Assembly: GCA_026391005.1 (NCBI GenBank)
Contig: JAPLEV010000048.1
Coordinates: forward strand, 1-64,000
Length of the DNA: 64,000 bases
Direction of reading: 5' to 3'
Source of the DNA: Flavobacteriia bacterium
Lineage (GTDB): Bacteria; Bacteroidota; Bacteroidia; Flavobacteriales_D; Crocinitomicaceae
Shown here: positions 8,606-18,700 of the stretch, one piece after another
How the letters are laid out: each line of letters begins with the position of its first letter
How positions within the stretch are numbered: position 1 is the first letter of the stretch
Position numbers and translations under genes: made by a program
Notes under the pieces: generated by a model
What the model was told of the DNA's origin: nothing
Seen by the model: only the letters and a program-made list of their open reading frames with translations
Databases searched by the model: none

Positions 8606-9625
8606 ATGGGCAAGATTCTATTTTCTTGGGAATTAGTTTCAAAAAGTTTGATTATAGATGTTCGTAGTGAACTAGAATATAACATGGGGCACATTCCAGG
8701 TGCAATAAACATCCCCATACTGAACTCGGAAGAACGCAAAATAGTAGGGACAATCTATAAAAATCATGGGCAAAAACAGGCCATACTTAAAGGCTTAGAA
8801 TTAACCGGACCCCATTTATACACCCGAATTAAGACAGCCTTAAAATTAGTGGAGAAACACGATGAAATTGTAATTCATTGTTGGCGCGGAGGAATGAGAA
8901 GCGGCTTCTTCACGTACCTAATGGAGTTTTTTGGAATTAAAGTGTCCGTGCTAATTGGAGGGTATAAATCCTACCGACAACATGTCCGGAAAACATTTGA
9001 TTTAACTTATAATTTTTCGATTCTTGGCGGTATGACAGGGAGTGGAAAAACGCATATTCTTGACGAACTAGTAAAAACAAGTGCATTTTGCATTGATTTA
9101 GAAAAATTAGCCCATCACAGAGGTTCCTCGTATGGCGCATTAGGAATGGAAGACCAACCTAGTCAAGAACAATTTGAAAACGAATTAGCGCAGCAACTTA
9201 TCACAACAGGAAAGAATACTGTTTGGCTAGAAGATGAAAGTAGAACAATTGGTGCAAGAATTATTCCCGAAGGAATTTGGAATCAAATGAGGAAAGCTCC
9301 CCATTATTTTCTAGACAGATCCTTTGAGGAGCGGCTCGATCAAATCATGGCAGATTACGGCGTTTTTTCGATTGACGAGCTAAAGGTTTGTACCCTTCGA
9401 ATTGCCAAACGCCTCGGGCCGCAACATGCCAAGAAAGCAATAGAATATCTTGACAATAACGAAGTGAGAAATGCCTTTTCGATTGCACTTAGCTATTACG
9501 ACAAAGCCTATTCTTACCATAAAGAAATAAATCCCCTGGGTGAAAAAATAAAAATAGAATCTCCTGCAAAAAACTACACAGAAATAGCCAATTTCTTAGT
9601 CAATATTAAAAAAGATTTCAAATAG
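8606..9625 (+). CDS. mnmH: tRNA 2-selenouridine synthase
   Basis: 339 residues. N-terminal rhodanese domain with catalytic Cys92 in HCWRGGMRS, then a P-loop domain with Walker A GGMTGSGKT (141-149). The enzyme geranylates 2-thiouridine at the wobble base of Lys, Glu and Gln tRNAs and replaces it with selenium using selenophosphate. selD, which makes selenophosphate, follows on the same strand, which makes the assignment firm. The 3' end of this gene is partly repeated just downstream (9698-9742), beyond a palindromic repeat. Confidence 0.95.
   Translation: MGKILFSWELVSKSLIIDVRSELEYNMGHIPGAINIPILNSEERKIVGTIYKNHGQKQAILKGLELTGPHLYTRIKTALKLVEKHDEIVIHCWRGGMRSGFFTYLMEFFGIKVSVLIGGYKSYRQHVRKTFDLTYNFSILGGMTGSGKTHILDELVKTSAFCIDLEKLAHHRGSSYGALGMEDQPSQEQFENELAQQLITTGKNTVWLEDESRTIGARIIPEGIWNQMRKAPHYFLDRSFEERLDQIMADYGVFSIDELKVCTLRIAKRLGPQHAKKAIEYLDNNEVRNAFSIALSYYDKAYSYHKEINPLGEKIKIESPAKNYTEIANFLVNIKKDFK
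9567..9611 (+). repeat. Direct repeat, copy 1 (3' end of mnmH)
   Basis: These 45 nt encode KNYTEIANFLVNIK of MnmH. They match 9698-9742 at about 39 of 45 positions, a fixed offset of 131 nt. Confidence 0.8.
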
Positions 9626-9652
9626 TACCAACGAAAAAAAAAACATATACTT

Positions 9653-9668
9653 CCCCCTCTAGAGGGGG
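9653..9668. repeat. Dispersed palindrome, C5/G5 type, copy 2
   Basis: CCCCCTCTAGAGGGGG, a perfect 16-bp palindrome followed by ACAAA and another G5 block, as at 1007-1022. The core differs from copy 1 but remains self-complementary. Confidence 0.8.
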
Positions 9669-9697
9669 ACAAAGGGGGAGGAAAGATCTAAAACCAA

Positions 9698-9742
9698 CAA
9701 AAAACTACACGGAAACCACCAATTTTTTACTCAATATTAAAA
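9698..9742 (+). repeat. Direct repeat, copy 2 (between palindrome and selD)
   Basis: Second copy of the mnmH 3' end. Read in the same frame it would encode KNYTETTNFLLNIK, so the reading frame is preserved although no start serves it. Its last base abuts the selD ATG, so the repeat now forms the selD leader. Confidence 0.8.
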
Positions 9743-10777
9743 ATGGAAAATAACGAAATAAAATTAACAGAATTCACTAAAGGAGGTGGCTGTGGATGCA
9801 AGATTCCACCGGGAGAATTAAAAGAATTACTGAAAGATATCGTAGTTATGGATTCAGAACTTCTTCTAGTTGGGAATTCCAAAACAGACGATGCCGCAGT
9901 TTACGCGCTAAATGATTCCCTTTGCTTGATTAGCACCTGCGATTTTTTTACCCCTATCGTTGATTCACCTTATAATTTCGGGAGAATTGCCGCAGCAAAT
10001 GCTATCAGCGATGTCTATGCGATGGGGGGGAAACCTATTCTTGCGCTTAGTATTCTTGCTTGGCCAACCTCCGTATTACCAATACATATTGCTTCTGAAG
10101 TGTTAAAAGGAGCCACAGAAATCTGCAAATTAGCTGGAATCACCCTAGCAGGTGGACATTCCATCGAAAATAAAGAACCCATTTTTGGTCTAGCGGTAAA
10201 TGGAATTGTTGACAAAAATAAAATCAAACGGAATAATACGGCGCATGAAAATGACCTTATCTTTCTTACAAAACCCATTGGATCAGGCATTTTGGCAACG
10301 GCCCTAAAACGCGGATTAGAAAGCACACATTTCATGGATGATTTTATTACTAGCAGCTGTGCTTTAAATCTTATTGGAGAAAAATTAGGTGCGATAGAAG
10401 CCATTTCCGCCATGACGGATGTCACCGGATTTGGTTTGTTAGGGCATTTAATTGAAATGACAGACAAAGGACGAATTAGCGCCACAATTAATTACCAAAA
10501 CGTTCCATTGTTAAAAGGAGTGAAAGAACTCTCAGAAGCATGGGTATATCCAGACAACACGATGCGAAATTGGAAAATGTACGGCGAAAAAGTCAGTGGC
10601 ATAGAAGGCGCTACATTACTGACAATGTGTGACCCTCAAACCAATGGTGGGCTACTTTTTTCAGTAGACCCAACGAAAAAAAACGAGATTATCGCCCTTT
10701 TTGAAATGGAGAAAATACCATTGTTCGAAATTGGGAAGTTCACAGAAGCAAAGGATATGGCAATTAGTATCGAGTAA
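9743..10777 (+). CDS. selD: Selenide, water dikinase (selenophosphate synthase)
   Basis: 344 residues. Makes selenophosphate from selenide and ATP. The active-site segment GGGCGCK places Cys17 and Lys20 at the same positions as in E. coli SelD; it is a Cys form, not selenocysteine. The ATP-binding signature is seen in DAAVY and in AISDVYAMGGKP, followed by AGGHSIE and MTDVTGFGLLGHL. It lies downstream of mnmH, so its product probably serves tRNA selenation. No selA, selB or selC is in the window. The mRNA leader was apparently rebuilt by the duplication at 9698-9742. Confidence 0.96.
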   Translation: MENNEIKLTEFTKGGGCGCKIPPGELKELLKDIVVMDSELLLVGNSKTDDAAVYALNDSLCLISTCDFFTPIVDSPYNFGRIAAANAISDVYAMGGKPILALSILAWPTSVLPIHIASEVLKGATEICKLAGITLAGGHSIENKEPIFGLAVNGIVDKNKIKRNNTAHENDLIFLTKPIGSGILATALKRGLESTHFMDDFITSSCALNLIGEKLGAIEAISAMTDVTGFGLLGHLIEMTDKGRISATINYQNVPLLKGVKELSEAWVYPDNTMRNWKMYGEKVSGIEGATLLTMCDPQTNGGLLFSVDPTKKNEIIALFEMEKIPLFEIGKFTEAKDMAISIE

Positions 10778-11026
10778 ATGGATAAAGAAACTTTTCCTAC
10801 CTATAGAAAACTGAAAAATGGAAAATCAATTTACGAAATTATCTCAGAAAATGAATTCTATGAAATTCAACTAATAAATGAACATCGATTTATGTTCCAT
10901 ATTCGAGCAATTTCCTACTTTGAAAAAATCCGTGTTAAGGAGATTTTAACTGACGAAATTTCCTTTGAAAAAATAGACCAATCAACATTTCTAGCAGAAA
11001 AGGAAAAAATTGATCGCATAGAATGA
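10778..11026 (+). CDS. Small hypothetical protein joined to selD
   Basis: 82 residues, ATG immediately after the selD stop (no gap), which argues for translational coupling. Composition is rich in Glu, Lys and Ile with about five aromatic residues; no signal peptide, membrane segment, Cys or recognisable motif. It looks like a small cytosolic alpha/beta protein. I do not recognise a family. The position suggests a role linked to selenium handling or tRNA modification, but that rests only on adjacency. Confidence 0.7.
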   Translation: MDKETFPTYRKLKNGKSIYEIISENEFYEIQLINEHRFMFHIRAISYFEKIRVKEILTDEISFEKIDQSTFLAEKEKIDRIE

Positions 11027-11037
11027 TCGGCTTTTTG

Positions 11038-11045
11038 TAAATTTG
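11038..11045 (+). promoter_or_regulatory. Candidate -7 box of icmF
   Basis: TAAATTTG fits TAnnTTTG and ends 27 nt before the icmF ATG. The nearest TTG (11010-11012) is 25 nt upstream of it, longer than usual. Confidence 0.4.
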
Positions 11046-11072
11046 TTAACGAAGTATTATTTTACTTAATTT

Positions 11073-14000
11073 ATGAAACAAGAAAGTCCTTATCAACCAC
11101 TCCATAAAATCCGAATTGTTACGGCCGCTTCCCTCTTTGATGGCCACGATGCTGCTATCAATATCATGCGCCGAATCATTCAGTCAACTGGTTGTGAAGT
11201 AATTCATTTAGGTCATGACAGATCGGTAGAAGAAGTGGTAGATTGCGCCATTCAAGAGGATGTGCAAGCAATTGCAATGACATCATACCAAGGAGGACAT
11301 TTGGAGTACTTCAAATTCATGTATGATTTGCTAAAAGAAAAAGGAGCTCCACATATCAAAATATTTGGTGGTGGAGGCGGTACCATTTTACCATCTGAAA
11401 TCAAGCATCTAATGGATTATGGGATCACTAAAATTTACCACCCTGATGATGGAAGAAAAATGGGACTGCAGGGTATGATTAACGATTTAGTGAAACAATG
11501 TGATTTTCCTCTTGGCGACAAAATAAGCGACGAATTTGAAAAAATTAAGGTGCAGCACATTCCCTCTATTGCAAGAGCGATTTCTGCTGCTGAAAATTAT
11601 CCGGCAGCCTACACTTCACAATTAAATGAGATTGATTCGATTGCCAACGCCTCAAAAATTCCAGTGTTGGGAATTACAGGCACGGGTGGCGCTGGTAAAT
11701 CATCCTTAGTCGATGAATTAGTCCGTCGCTTTCTTGTTGATTTTACTGATAAAAAAATAGCGGTTGTTTCTGTAGATCCTTCTAAACGAAAAACAGGAGG
11801 CGCACTATTGGGGGATCGAATTCGCATGAATTCCATCAAAAACAGCCGGGTTTACATGCGCTCACTCGCTACTCGACAATCCAACTTAGCACTATCAAAG
11901 CATGTGGCGGAAGCGATTAGCATCCTAAAAGTTGCCAAATATGACCTAATTATCATTGAAACATCTGGTATAGGACAATCGGACACAGAAATCCTAGAAC
12001 ATTCAGATGTTTCTTTATACGTAATGACACCTGAATATGGCGCGGCAACACAATTAGAAAAAATTGACATGTTGGATTTTGCCAATGTGATCGCACTGAA
12101 CAAATTCGATAAAAGAGGTGCCCTTGATGCCTTAAGGGATGTAAGAAAGCAATACCAACGGAATCATAATTTATGGGACGAAAGTGTGGATGACATGCCG
12201 GTTTATGGTACCATCGCCTCACAATTTAACGATCCTGGCATGAATTCCATTTACAAGGTTATCATGGATAAAATTGTTGCCATAACAGCTGCTCCACTTG
12301 CCTCTCAATTCGAAATAACAAAAGAAATGTCTGAAAAAATCTTTGTTATTCCCCCAGAGAGAACACGTTATTTATCTGAAATTTCGGAGAATAATCGCGC
12401 GTATGATTCTTGGGTAAATAAGCAGGTGGAAGTCGCCGAAAATTTATACGGTCTAAGTCTATCTATAAAATCGATTAAAAATTCCGCAATGGAAGATAAA
12501 GATCGATTGATAAAAAGTTTGCAGGAAGCCTTCGAAAAAGAAAAATTAAATTTCGATCCAAAAAATTGGGCATTTTTACAAGAGTGGGAAGCTAAGAAGC
12601 AAACATTTAAAGATCCAATTTATAAATTTAAAGTAAGAGACAAAGAATTAAGTATTCAAACACATACCACCTCACTTTCCCAATCGCAAGTACCAAAAGT
12701 AGCTAGCCCAAAATACAGAAGTTGGGGAGATCTATTAAGATGGGGCTTACAAGAAAATTTTCCAGGTGAATTTCCGTACACGGCAGGATTATTTCCTTTC
12801 AAACGAGAAGGCGAAGATCCTACCCGCATGTTTGCAGGAGAAGGAGGTCCCGAAAGAACCAATAAACGTTTTCACTACGTAAGTTTAGGACTTCCAGCTA
12901 AGCGTCTTTCTACTGCATTTGATTCAGTTACATTATATGGCAATGATCCCGCAATTCGACCTGATATTTACGGTAAAATAGGTAATTCTGGGGTGTCAAT
13001 TTGCTGTTTAGATGACGCGAAAAAACTCTATTCGGGTTTTGATTTAAGTCATCCTACCACCTCCGTTTCCATGACTATTAACGGCCCAGCACCGATGCTT
13101 TTGGCCTTTTTTATGAATGCGGCAATTGATCAAAATTGTGAGAAATACATTAAGGCGCATGGTCTTGAAGAAGAAATAGAACAAAAGATTGTAGCTATTT
13201 ATAAAAAAAAGGGAACCGAACGTCCAACATACAACGGTGAATTACCGGAAGGAAATAATGGCTTAGGACTCTTATTATTAGGAGTTACTGGAGACCAGGT
13301 TCTTCCTTCTGCCGTATATGATCAAGTTAAAAAAGAAACCCTAGCCCAAGTTCGGGGAACCGTTCAAGCAGACATTCTTAAGGAAGACCAGGCACAAAAC
13401 ACCTGTATTTTTTCAACTGAATTTGCGCTGCGATTGATGGGCGATGTCCAACAATATTTTATTGATAATCAAATTCGTAATTTCTATTCAGTTTCAATTT
13501 CTGGTTATCACATTGCTGAAGCCGGTGCGAATCCTATCACACAATTAGCCTTTACCTTAGCAAATGGATTTACTTATGTGGAGTATTACTTGAGTCGAGG
13601 AATGGATATCAATGATTTCGGACCCAATCTTTCTTTCTTTTTCTCCAATGGAATCGATCCAGAATACGCTGTAATTGGTCGCGTAGCAAGAAGAATTTGG
13701 GCCAAGGCGTTAGCGAATAAATACCATGCGAATCCCCGTGCACAAATGTTGAAATATCATATTCAAACTTCAGGGCGATCGTTGCATGCGCAAGAAATAG
13801 ATTTTAATGATATTCGCACCTCCTTGCAAGCGCTTTATGCGATCTACGACAATTGCAATTCATTACATACGAATGCGTATGATGAGGCAATTACTACTCC
13901 AACTGAAGAGTCTGTTCGGAGAGCAATGGCGATTCAGTTGATAATAAATAAAGAACTTGGATTAGCGAAAAATGAAAATCCATTACAAGGCTCCTTCATA

Positions 14001-14453
14001 ATCGAAGAGTTAACAGATCTTGTTGAAGAAGCAGTTTTAACTGAATTCGATCGGATTACAGAACGTGGCGGTGTGTTGGGTGCCATGGAAACTATGTACC
14101 AACGCTCCAAGATTCAAGAAGAATCATTGTATTATGAAACGCTAAAACACACAGGTGAATTTCCAATCATTGGTGTGAATACTTTTTTGAGCTCAAAAGG
14201 ATCTCCTACCGTACTTCCTAAAGAAATTATTAGGGCAACGGAAGAAGAAAAGGCCTACCAAATTACTATGCTTCAAAATTTACATAACATTAACAAAGAA
14301 GAATTTAATAATAAAATAACCGACATTCAAGATGCTGCTATCAATAACACCAATATCTTTGAAGTATTAATGGAAACAGCAAAGTTTGCCTCGCTTGGCC
14401 AAATTACGGATTGCTTATTTAGCGTTGGAGGTCAATATCGTAGAAATATGTAA
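11073..14453 (+). CDS. icmF: Fused isobutyryl-CoA mutase (B12 domain, G-protein chaperone, mutase)
   Basis: 1126 residues, the length and order of IcmF. Residues 1-145: adenosylcobalamin-binding domain with [14 protein letters not shown] carrying the cobalt-ligand His. About 195-420: MeaB-like GTPase with Walker [10 protein letters not shown] and base-recognition NKFDK. About 540-1126: catalytic mutase domain with [19 protein letters not shown] and GEGGPERTN near its start. IcmF interconverts isobutyryl-CoA and n-butyryl-CoA, some members also pivalyl- or isovaleryl-CoA, and the internal GTPase gates cofactor loading. A role in valine or branched-acid breakdown is the usual inference. It replaces the separate mutase and chaperone subunits. 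No cobalamin riboswitch fits in the 46-bp gap upstream. Confidence 0.95.
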   Translation: MKQESPYQPLHKIRIVTAASLFDGHDAAINIMRRIIQSTGCEVIHLGHDRSVEEVVDCAIQEDVQAIAMTSYQGGHLEYFKFMYDLLKEKGAPHIKIFGGGGGTILPSEIKHLMDYGITKIYHPDDGRKMGLQGMINDLVKQCDFPLGDKISDEFEKIKVQHIPSIARAISAAENYPAAYTSQLNEIDSIANASKIPVLGITGTGGAGKSSLVDELVRRFLVDFTDKKIAVVSVDPSKRKTGGALLGDRIRMNSIKNSRVYMRSLATRQSNLALSKHVAEAISILKVAKYDLIIIETSGIGQSDTEILEHSDVSLYVMTPEYGAATQLEKIDMLDFANVIALNKFDKRGALDALRDVRKQYQRNHNLWDESVDDMPVYGTIASQFNDPGMNSIYKVIMDKIVAITAAPLASQFEITKEMSEKIFVIPPERTRYLSEISENNRAYDSWVNKQVEVAENLYGLSLSIKSIKNSAMEDKDRLIKSLQEAFEKEKLNFDPKNWAFLQEWEAKKQTFKDPIYKFKVRDKELSIQTHTTSLSQSQVPKVASPKYRSWGDLLRWGLQENFPGEFPYTAGLFPFKREGEDPTRMFAGEGGPERTNKRFHYVSLGLPAKRLSTAFDSVTLYGNDPAIRPDIYGKIGNSGVSICCLDDAKKLYSGFDLSHPTTSVSMTINGPAPMLLAFFMNAAIDQNCEKYIKAHGLEEEIEQKIVAIYKKKGTERPTYNGELPEGNNGLGLLLLGVTGDQVLPSAVYDQVKKETLAQVRGTVQADILKEDQAQNTCIFSTEFALRLMGDVQQYFIDNQIRNFYSVSISGYHIAEAGANPITQLAFTLANGFTYVEYYLSRGMDINDFGPNLSFFFSNGIDPEYAVIGRVARRIWAKALANKYHANPRAQMLKYHIQTSGRSLHAQEIDFNDIRTSLQALYAIYDNCNSLHTNAYDEAITTPTEESVRRAMAIQLIINKELGLAKNENPLQGSFIIEELTDLVEEAVLTEFDRITERGGVLGAMETMYQRSKIQEESLYYETLKHTGEFPIIGVNTFLSSKGSPTVLPKEIIRATEEEKAYQITMLQNLHNINKEEFNNKITDIQDAAINNTNIFEVLMETAKFASLGQITDCLFSVGGQYRRNM

Positions 14454-14536
14454 ATAAAGCGTAACTTAGTTTGCTACTATTTGAATTTGTTTATTAGTTA
14501 AATATATTATTATCTACTAAATACCATGATTAATAA

Positions 14537-17500
14537 ATGAAAAAAACTTTACTACTCTTTTCTTTATTGGTTAACTTCTTGTCCATCAATGCTCAGAACA
14601 ATACATTTTACAGAAAATACAATCTCCCTGGCATGCAAGGCGCCTTACAAATTGCGGCAACCCTGGACGGTGGCTTTGCTGCAACAGGCCAACACGAAAG
14701 TAGCGCGCAAGGCAGCGGACATGGTGAATGTGATATTTATATATATCGTTTGGACGTATGTGGTAATATCCTATGGTTTAAATTATATGGGACACCCTCA
14801 CAAGAGGGAGGAAAAAGTATCATTCAAACCAATGATGGTGGTTTTTTAGTATCTGGACTTTATTCAGGATCAGGGAATAACAGAGGGTTTAACATGAAAA
14901 TTGACGCCAATGGAAATGTGCAGTGGCTAAAAAAATATACGTGTGAATGGATGATGTATGCGGAGGAAACGTCCACCGGTGAATTTACTTGTATTGGCAG
15001 AAACACCAATGTTTTATACCTGATGAAACTTGACAATCAAGGGAATCTACTTTGGAGTAAAGCATTATCAAACATGGGCGATATGGGCTTGTATCTGAAA
15101 AACTTGACTAATGGAGATATTATAGTAACCAGCATTAAAGCAAATTTAGGAACTGATATCGTTGTTGGACGTTTTGACGGTTTAGGGAATTCCATCTGGA
15201 TCAAAAGTTATGGAGGAACAGGCTATCCTGATTCAGACCATACCACATGGTCGTGTAAAGCGGCAATAAATGAAGTTGCTGGTGAAATGGTAGTCACCTC
15301 ACCCACTCTACTTGGTGGATTAGGAGGTGAAAATATTTTAGCAGCCAAATTAAATATCAATAATGGCAATGTCATTTGGGCGAAAGCGTTAGGTGGTGCG
15401 AACCGAGATCAATCGAGGGATATTGTTAAATATCCTAATGGATACGCAATTTTAGGTCACTCTGATTCTTATCCCGTTGCAGCAAACATACTTCCAGGTA
15501 TTACTGAAGCATTGGCGGAGAAAGATATTCTTTTATTTTCATTGTCGGATGCCGGAAATCTTCAATGGGCAAGAACGTATGGTGGAAACGATCGTGATAA
15601 AGGCGTTGGCGTTCGTTTTAATTTAGATAATGGCTTCACCATGTCGGCATTTACCACATCTCCTTTCTTTGGAAACAATGATGCTAGTATGGACCCTTTA
15701 TTCATTAAAACAGATAGTGTAGGATTAGTTTCTTGTCAAGTTTATAGCCCACCGCTAAGTATAGTCAATATTGCCTTAACAGCAACAAATACAGGCAGCG
15801 TTTCAAATGGTAATATTACAGCGACCATTCCAGCATACGGTGTTATTAATTATACACCTAGCGATTCATACCTTTGTCAAGCATGCAGTACCATCCCTAT
15901 TTTCACACCAAGCGATACGATGGTTTGTACTGGCGATTCTGTTTTTTTTACTAATACAACTACGGTTGGATTAACCTGTTTTCAAGAATGGGAAATAGAA
16001 AATCAAAATTTTAGTGGTAGTTCAAATCCGGGTTATGTTTTTAATTCGCCGGGCGATTACACTATTTACTTATACTCCACTTGCGGTGCTCTCTCCGATA
16101 CACACACCCTAAATATTCATGTGTATGAGCCCATTATTAATGCTCCACCAGCAATGTGCATCGACCAAAACACGATACAATTAAGTTCTAATATTCCAGG
16201 TGGATCTTGGTCTGGAAATGGGATTACTAACCCCATTTTTGGTAGTTTTAATCCTGCGATTGGAGCAGGTTCGCAAATAATTACTTATACAATTCCACAA
16301 TTGTGTATTGTGTTAGACACGATCATTATCAATGCATTGCCAATTATTGATGCCGGGCCTAATATAAGTGTGTGCTTTTCTTTGGATAGTATGATTGGGA
16401 TACCCACTAATAATGCGATTAGTTATGCATGGAATAATGCCAATGGACTTAGTGCGATTAACGTTTCAAATCCGACCTTGAACCTTACTAATTTAAGCAA
16501 TTCCACTCCTTTAAATGTGTCATATATTCTAAGCGGGACAGAAACATTAAATGGAATAGGCTGTGACAATAGTGATACAATGATGGTAGTAATTAACCCA
16601 TTACCTAATATTGGTGCTGGTCCAGACATTTCAATTTGTCAATTTGACCCGATTACCCTAAACGGGACTGGTGGGGTTTCTTATAATTGGAACAATGGAG
16701 TAGTCAATAATACGCCATTTAATCAAAATTCAAATAGTGTAACTTATACCGTTATTGGAAACAATGTCTTTAATTGCTTTAATAGTGATTCAATGACGGT
16801 AACCATGAACTTACTACCAAACGTGACAGCTGGAAGCGATACAATAATTTGCACAGGAGATCAACTCGTCTTGTCGGGAAATGGGGCACAGAATTATACT
16901 TGGAATAATGGTCAAACAAATAACAACCCGTTTATTCCGCCGAGCGGAATAACTAACTATGTGGTAACAGGAACCGATGGATTCGGCTGTTTTAATTTAG
17001 ATACACTCGTCGCTACAGTCTACAATGTCCCTATTCCGACATTTACCTACACAATCGATTGCTATTCTCACACCATTACATTTAATAATACAACCCAGGG
17101 TAGCAGTAATCTTAATCCTACAGCCATCCTCAGTAACAATTGGGATTTTGGTGACAATTCAGCAAATAGTAATTTAAGTAATCCTCAACACCTTTATTCC
17201 TCAAACGGTAATTACGATGTTACATTAACGACAAACTCTTCTGAGGGTGGATGTACAGACGAAATTACACAAACAATTACTGTTCCAATAATACCTACCG
17301 TAGATGGTACCGTGGCACTAGATTGCGATAGAAAAGCACTTTTTTCTGGAAGTGTAAACCCCAATAACCTTGCGATAAGCTATATAAATTGGGTTTTTGG
17401 TGATGGAAATCAATTAAATAATTCCAATTTATCGATAGAATATATCTATGAAAGTGCAGGGAATTATTTGGCATCCTTTAATGTGGTTGATATTAATAAT

Positions 17501-17818
17501 TGTACCTATTCTATTAGCATACCACTGGAAATTTTAAACAATGAACTACTAATTGACCAGCCTATTCCGAATGTTATAACAGCGAACGGCGACCAAATCA
17601 ATGATGAATTTAAGCTAGATTTATTAATTGATGTCTGCCTAGAATATGAGATTATTATCCTAAACAGGTGGGGCAATAAAGTATTTGAAAGCAAGCAATT
17701 TGGAGATACTTTCATCGGTAATGATTTAGATGGCTCGAGTTTATCCGAAGGGGTATATTTTTATATTATTCGTGCAGACTCCCAAGAAAAAGTTGGACAC
17801 TTAACCATAATTAAATAA
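14537..17818 (+). CDS. Large T9SS type B surface protein with propeller and PKD/Ig-like repeats
   Basis: 1093 residues. Signal peptide (about 1-19, ending INAQ), then roughly 380 residues of beta-propeller-like repeats of the kind DGGF..TG and GN..W.K.YG. Then Cys-containing Ig-like repeats (two near-copies around AGPD.S.C and AGSDT.IC, about residues 690-830), two PKD domains (WDFGDNSAN and WVFGDGNQ, about 875 and 950), and a C-terminal type B T9SS sorting (CHU_C) domain with VITANGDQINDEF and LNRWGNKVFES. Such proteins are secreted and held at the surface and often serve adhesion or gliding. The small exported protein behind it starts 7 nt after its stop. Confidence 0.85.
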   Translation: MKKTLLLFSLLVNFLSINAQNNTFYRKYNLPGMQGALQIAATLDGGFAATGQHESSAQGSGHGECDIYIYRLDVCGNILWFKLYGTPSQEGGKSIIQTNDGGFLVSGLYSGSGNNRGFNMKIDANGNVQWLKKYTCEWMMYAEETSTGEFTCIGRNTNVLYLMKLDNQGNLLWSKALSNMGDMGLYLKNLTNGDIIVTSIKANLGTDIVVGRFDGLGNSIWIKSYGGTGYPDSDHTTWSCKAAINEVAGEMVVTSPTLLGGLGGENILAAKLNINNGNVIWAKALGGANRDQSRDIVKYPNGYAILGHSDSYPVAANILPGITEALAEKDILLFSLSDAGNLQWARTYGGNDRDKGVGVRFNLDNGFTMSAFTTSPFFGNNDASMDPLFIKTDSVGLVSCQVYSPPLSIVNIALTATNTGSVSNGNITATIPAYGVINYTPSDSYLCQACSTIPIFTPSDTMVCTGDSVFFTNTTTVGLTCFQEWEIENQNFSGSSNPGYVFNSPGDYTIYLYSTCGALSDTHTLNIHVYEPIINAPPAMCIDQNTIQLSSNIPGGSWSGNGITNPIFGSFNPAIGAGSQIITYTIPQLCIVLDTIIINALPIIDAGPNISVCFSLDSMIGIPTNNAISYAWNNANGLSAINVSNPTLNLTNLSNSTPLNVSYILSGTETLNGIGCDNSDTMMVVINPLPNIGAGPDISICQFDPITLNGTGGVSYNWNNGVVNNTPFNQNSNSVTYTVIGNNVFNCFNSDSMTVTMNLLPNVTAGSDTIICTGDQLVLSGNGAQNYTWNNGQTNNNPFIPPSGITNYVVTGTDGFGCFNLDTLVATVYNVPIPTFTYTIDCYSHTITFNNTTQGSSNLNPTAILSNNWDFGDNSANSNLSNPQHLYSSNGNYDVTLTTNSSEGGCTDEITQTITVPIIPTVDGTVALDCDRKALFSGSVNPNNLAISYINWVFGDGNQLNNSNLSIEYIYESAGNYLASFNVVDINNCTYSISIPLEILNNELLIDQPIPNVITANGDQINDEFKLDLLIDVCLEYEIIILNRWGNKVFESKQFGDTFIGNDLDGSSLSEGVYFYIIRADSQEKVGHLTIIK

Positions 17819-17825
17819 AAAAAAA

Positions 17826-18125
17826 ATGAAATTATTACTGATTTTAAGTATTGTATTAAGCTCTTTAGTTTGCCACGGCCAGAAGAAAACCAATTATATT
17901 ATTACAGCGGAAGCTAACGCTTTAATGTGCCCCTTTTTATCGCCGAAACTAATGAGTTCGATTGAAAAAAATGGGGGGAAATCCGTGGTAAAAACCAAAG
18001 AGCTGACCTTACTATTTTATTGTGAGCAGAGCAATGTCCTAAGTGAAGCACGCATACTTGAATTAGTTGACAATCTCGGCTATGACCCACGCATGTTTAA
18101 AGTGGAAATGAAGGAAGAAGAATAA
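17826..18125 (+). CDS. Small exported hypothetical protein
   Basis: 99 residues with a signal peptide (about 1-18, ending CHGQ). The mature part has one CP pair in ANALMCPFLSP and a later YCEQ, in a layout that loosely recalls a heavy-metal-associated fold, but the usual CxxC is absent. It follows the T9SS type B gene by 7 nt and probably shares its transcript. Family not recognised. Confidence 0.7.
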   Translation: MKLLLILSIVLSSLVCHGQKKTNYIITAEANALMCPFLSPKLMSSIEKNGGKSVVKTKELTLLFYCEQSNVLSEARILELVDNLGYDPRMFKVEMKEEE

Positions 18126-18155
18126 GAAAAAATCCCATCGAATAAATTCATTCGT

Positions 18156-18163
18156 TAAATTTA
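18156..18163 (+). promoter_or_regulatory. -7 box directly before the Smr gene ATG
   Basis: TAAATTTA (TAnnTTT plus A) ends 3 nt before the ATG at 18167, predicting a leaderless transcript. Confidence 0.4.
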
Positions 18164-18166
18164 TCT

Positions 18167-18688
18167 ATGTTATTCGAAATTGGCGAAAAAGTATCCCTTT
18201 TAAAAGAAAGTGGTGTCTACATTATTGTTGAAATTCAAACGAATGTAGCCATTGTTCTCGATGAATTTTCATTTGAACGAAAGGTCCTAAGAAGTGAATT
18301 GGTAAAAAGACAAGAGATTCCTTTACATGGAAATATCCCCAAAAAGGACTACCAAAAATCTGAAAATATAACGAAAGGGAAAACGGAAAAAATTCCAGAA
18401 ATTGACTTACACATCGAACATCTTATTGAAACAGATTCCTTGTTAAGTGCTCATGATAAATTTTTGCTGCAAATAAACACCTTCAAACGCTTTACCAACC
18501 AAATGATCCTAAAAAAGACCCCTCGATTCATTGTTATTCATGGAGTTGGAGAAGGGAAATTAATTCAAGAAATAAGATTTCTAGTTCATGCAAAAGAGGG
18601 TTTTAGCATTCACGATGCTAACTATTCAGCACGTGGGGTAGGTGCATCTTACATTGAAATAAAATTATCTATTGCTAAAGAATTTTAG
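18167..18688 (+). CDS. Smr-domain protein (MutS2-like C-terminal domain)
   Basis: 173 residues. The first ~55 residues form a small beta segment (GEKVSLLKESG). The Smr domain follows from about residue 80, with IDLHIEHL and the HGVGEGKL motif, ending in a GASYIEIKL strand. Smr domains bind or nick nucleic acid at branched or colliding-ribosome substrates. This short Bacteroidota form lacks the MutS ATPase part, so a nuclease or RNA-binding role is inference. Convergent with the next gene with a 12-bp gap. Confidence 0.85.
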   Translation: MLFEIGEKVSLLKESGVYIIVEIQTNVAIVLDEFSFERKVLRSELVKRQEIPLHGNIPKKDYQKSENITKGKTEKIPEIDLHIEHLIETDSLLSAHDKFLLQINTFKRFTNQMILKKTPRFIVIHGVGEGKLIQEIRFLVHAKEGFSIHDANYSARGVGASYIEIKLSIAKEF

Positions 18689-18700
18689 AATTACAAAAAA

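Noticed and set aside
10015..10485. 156-codon minus-strand open frame inside selD
   Set aside because: Complement of a conserved selD segment; no start context and no protein-like features.
11027..11072. Possible cobalamin riboswitch before icmF
   Set aside because: Only 46 bp are available between the two genes, far too short, and no B12-box-like segment is seen.
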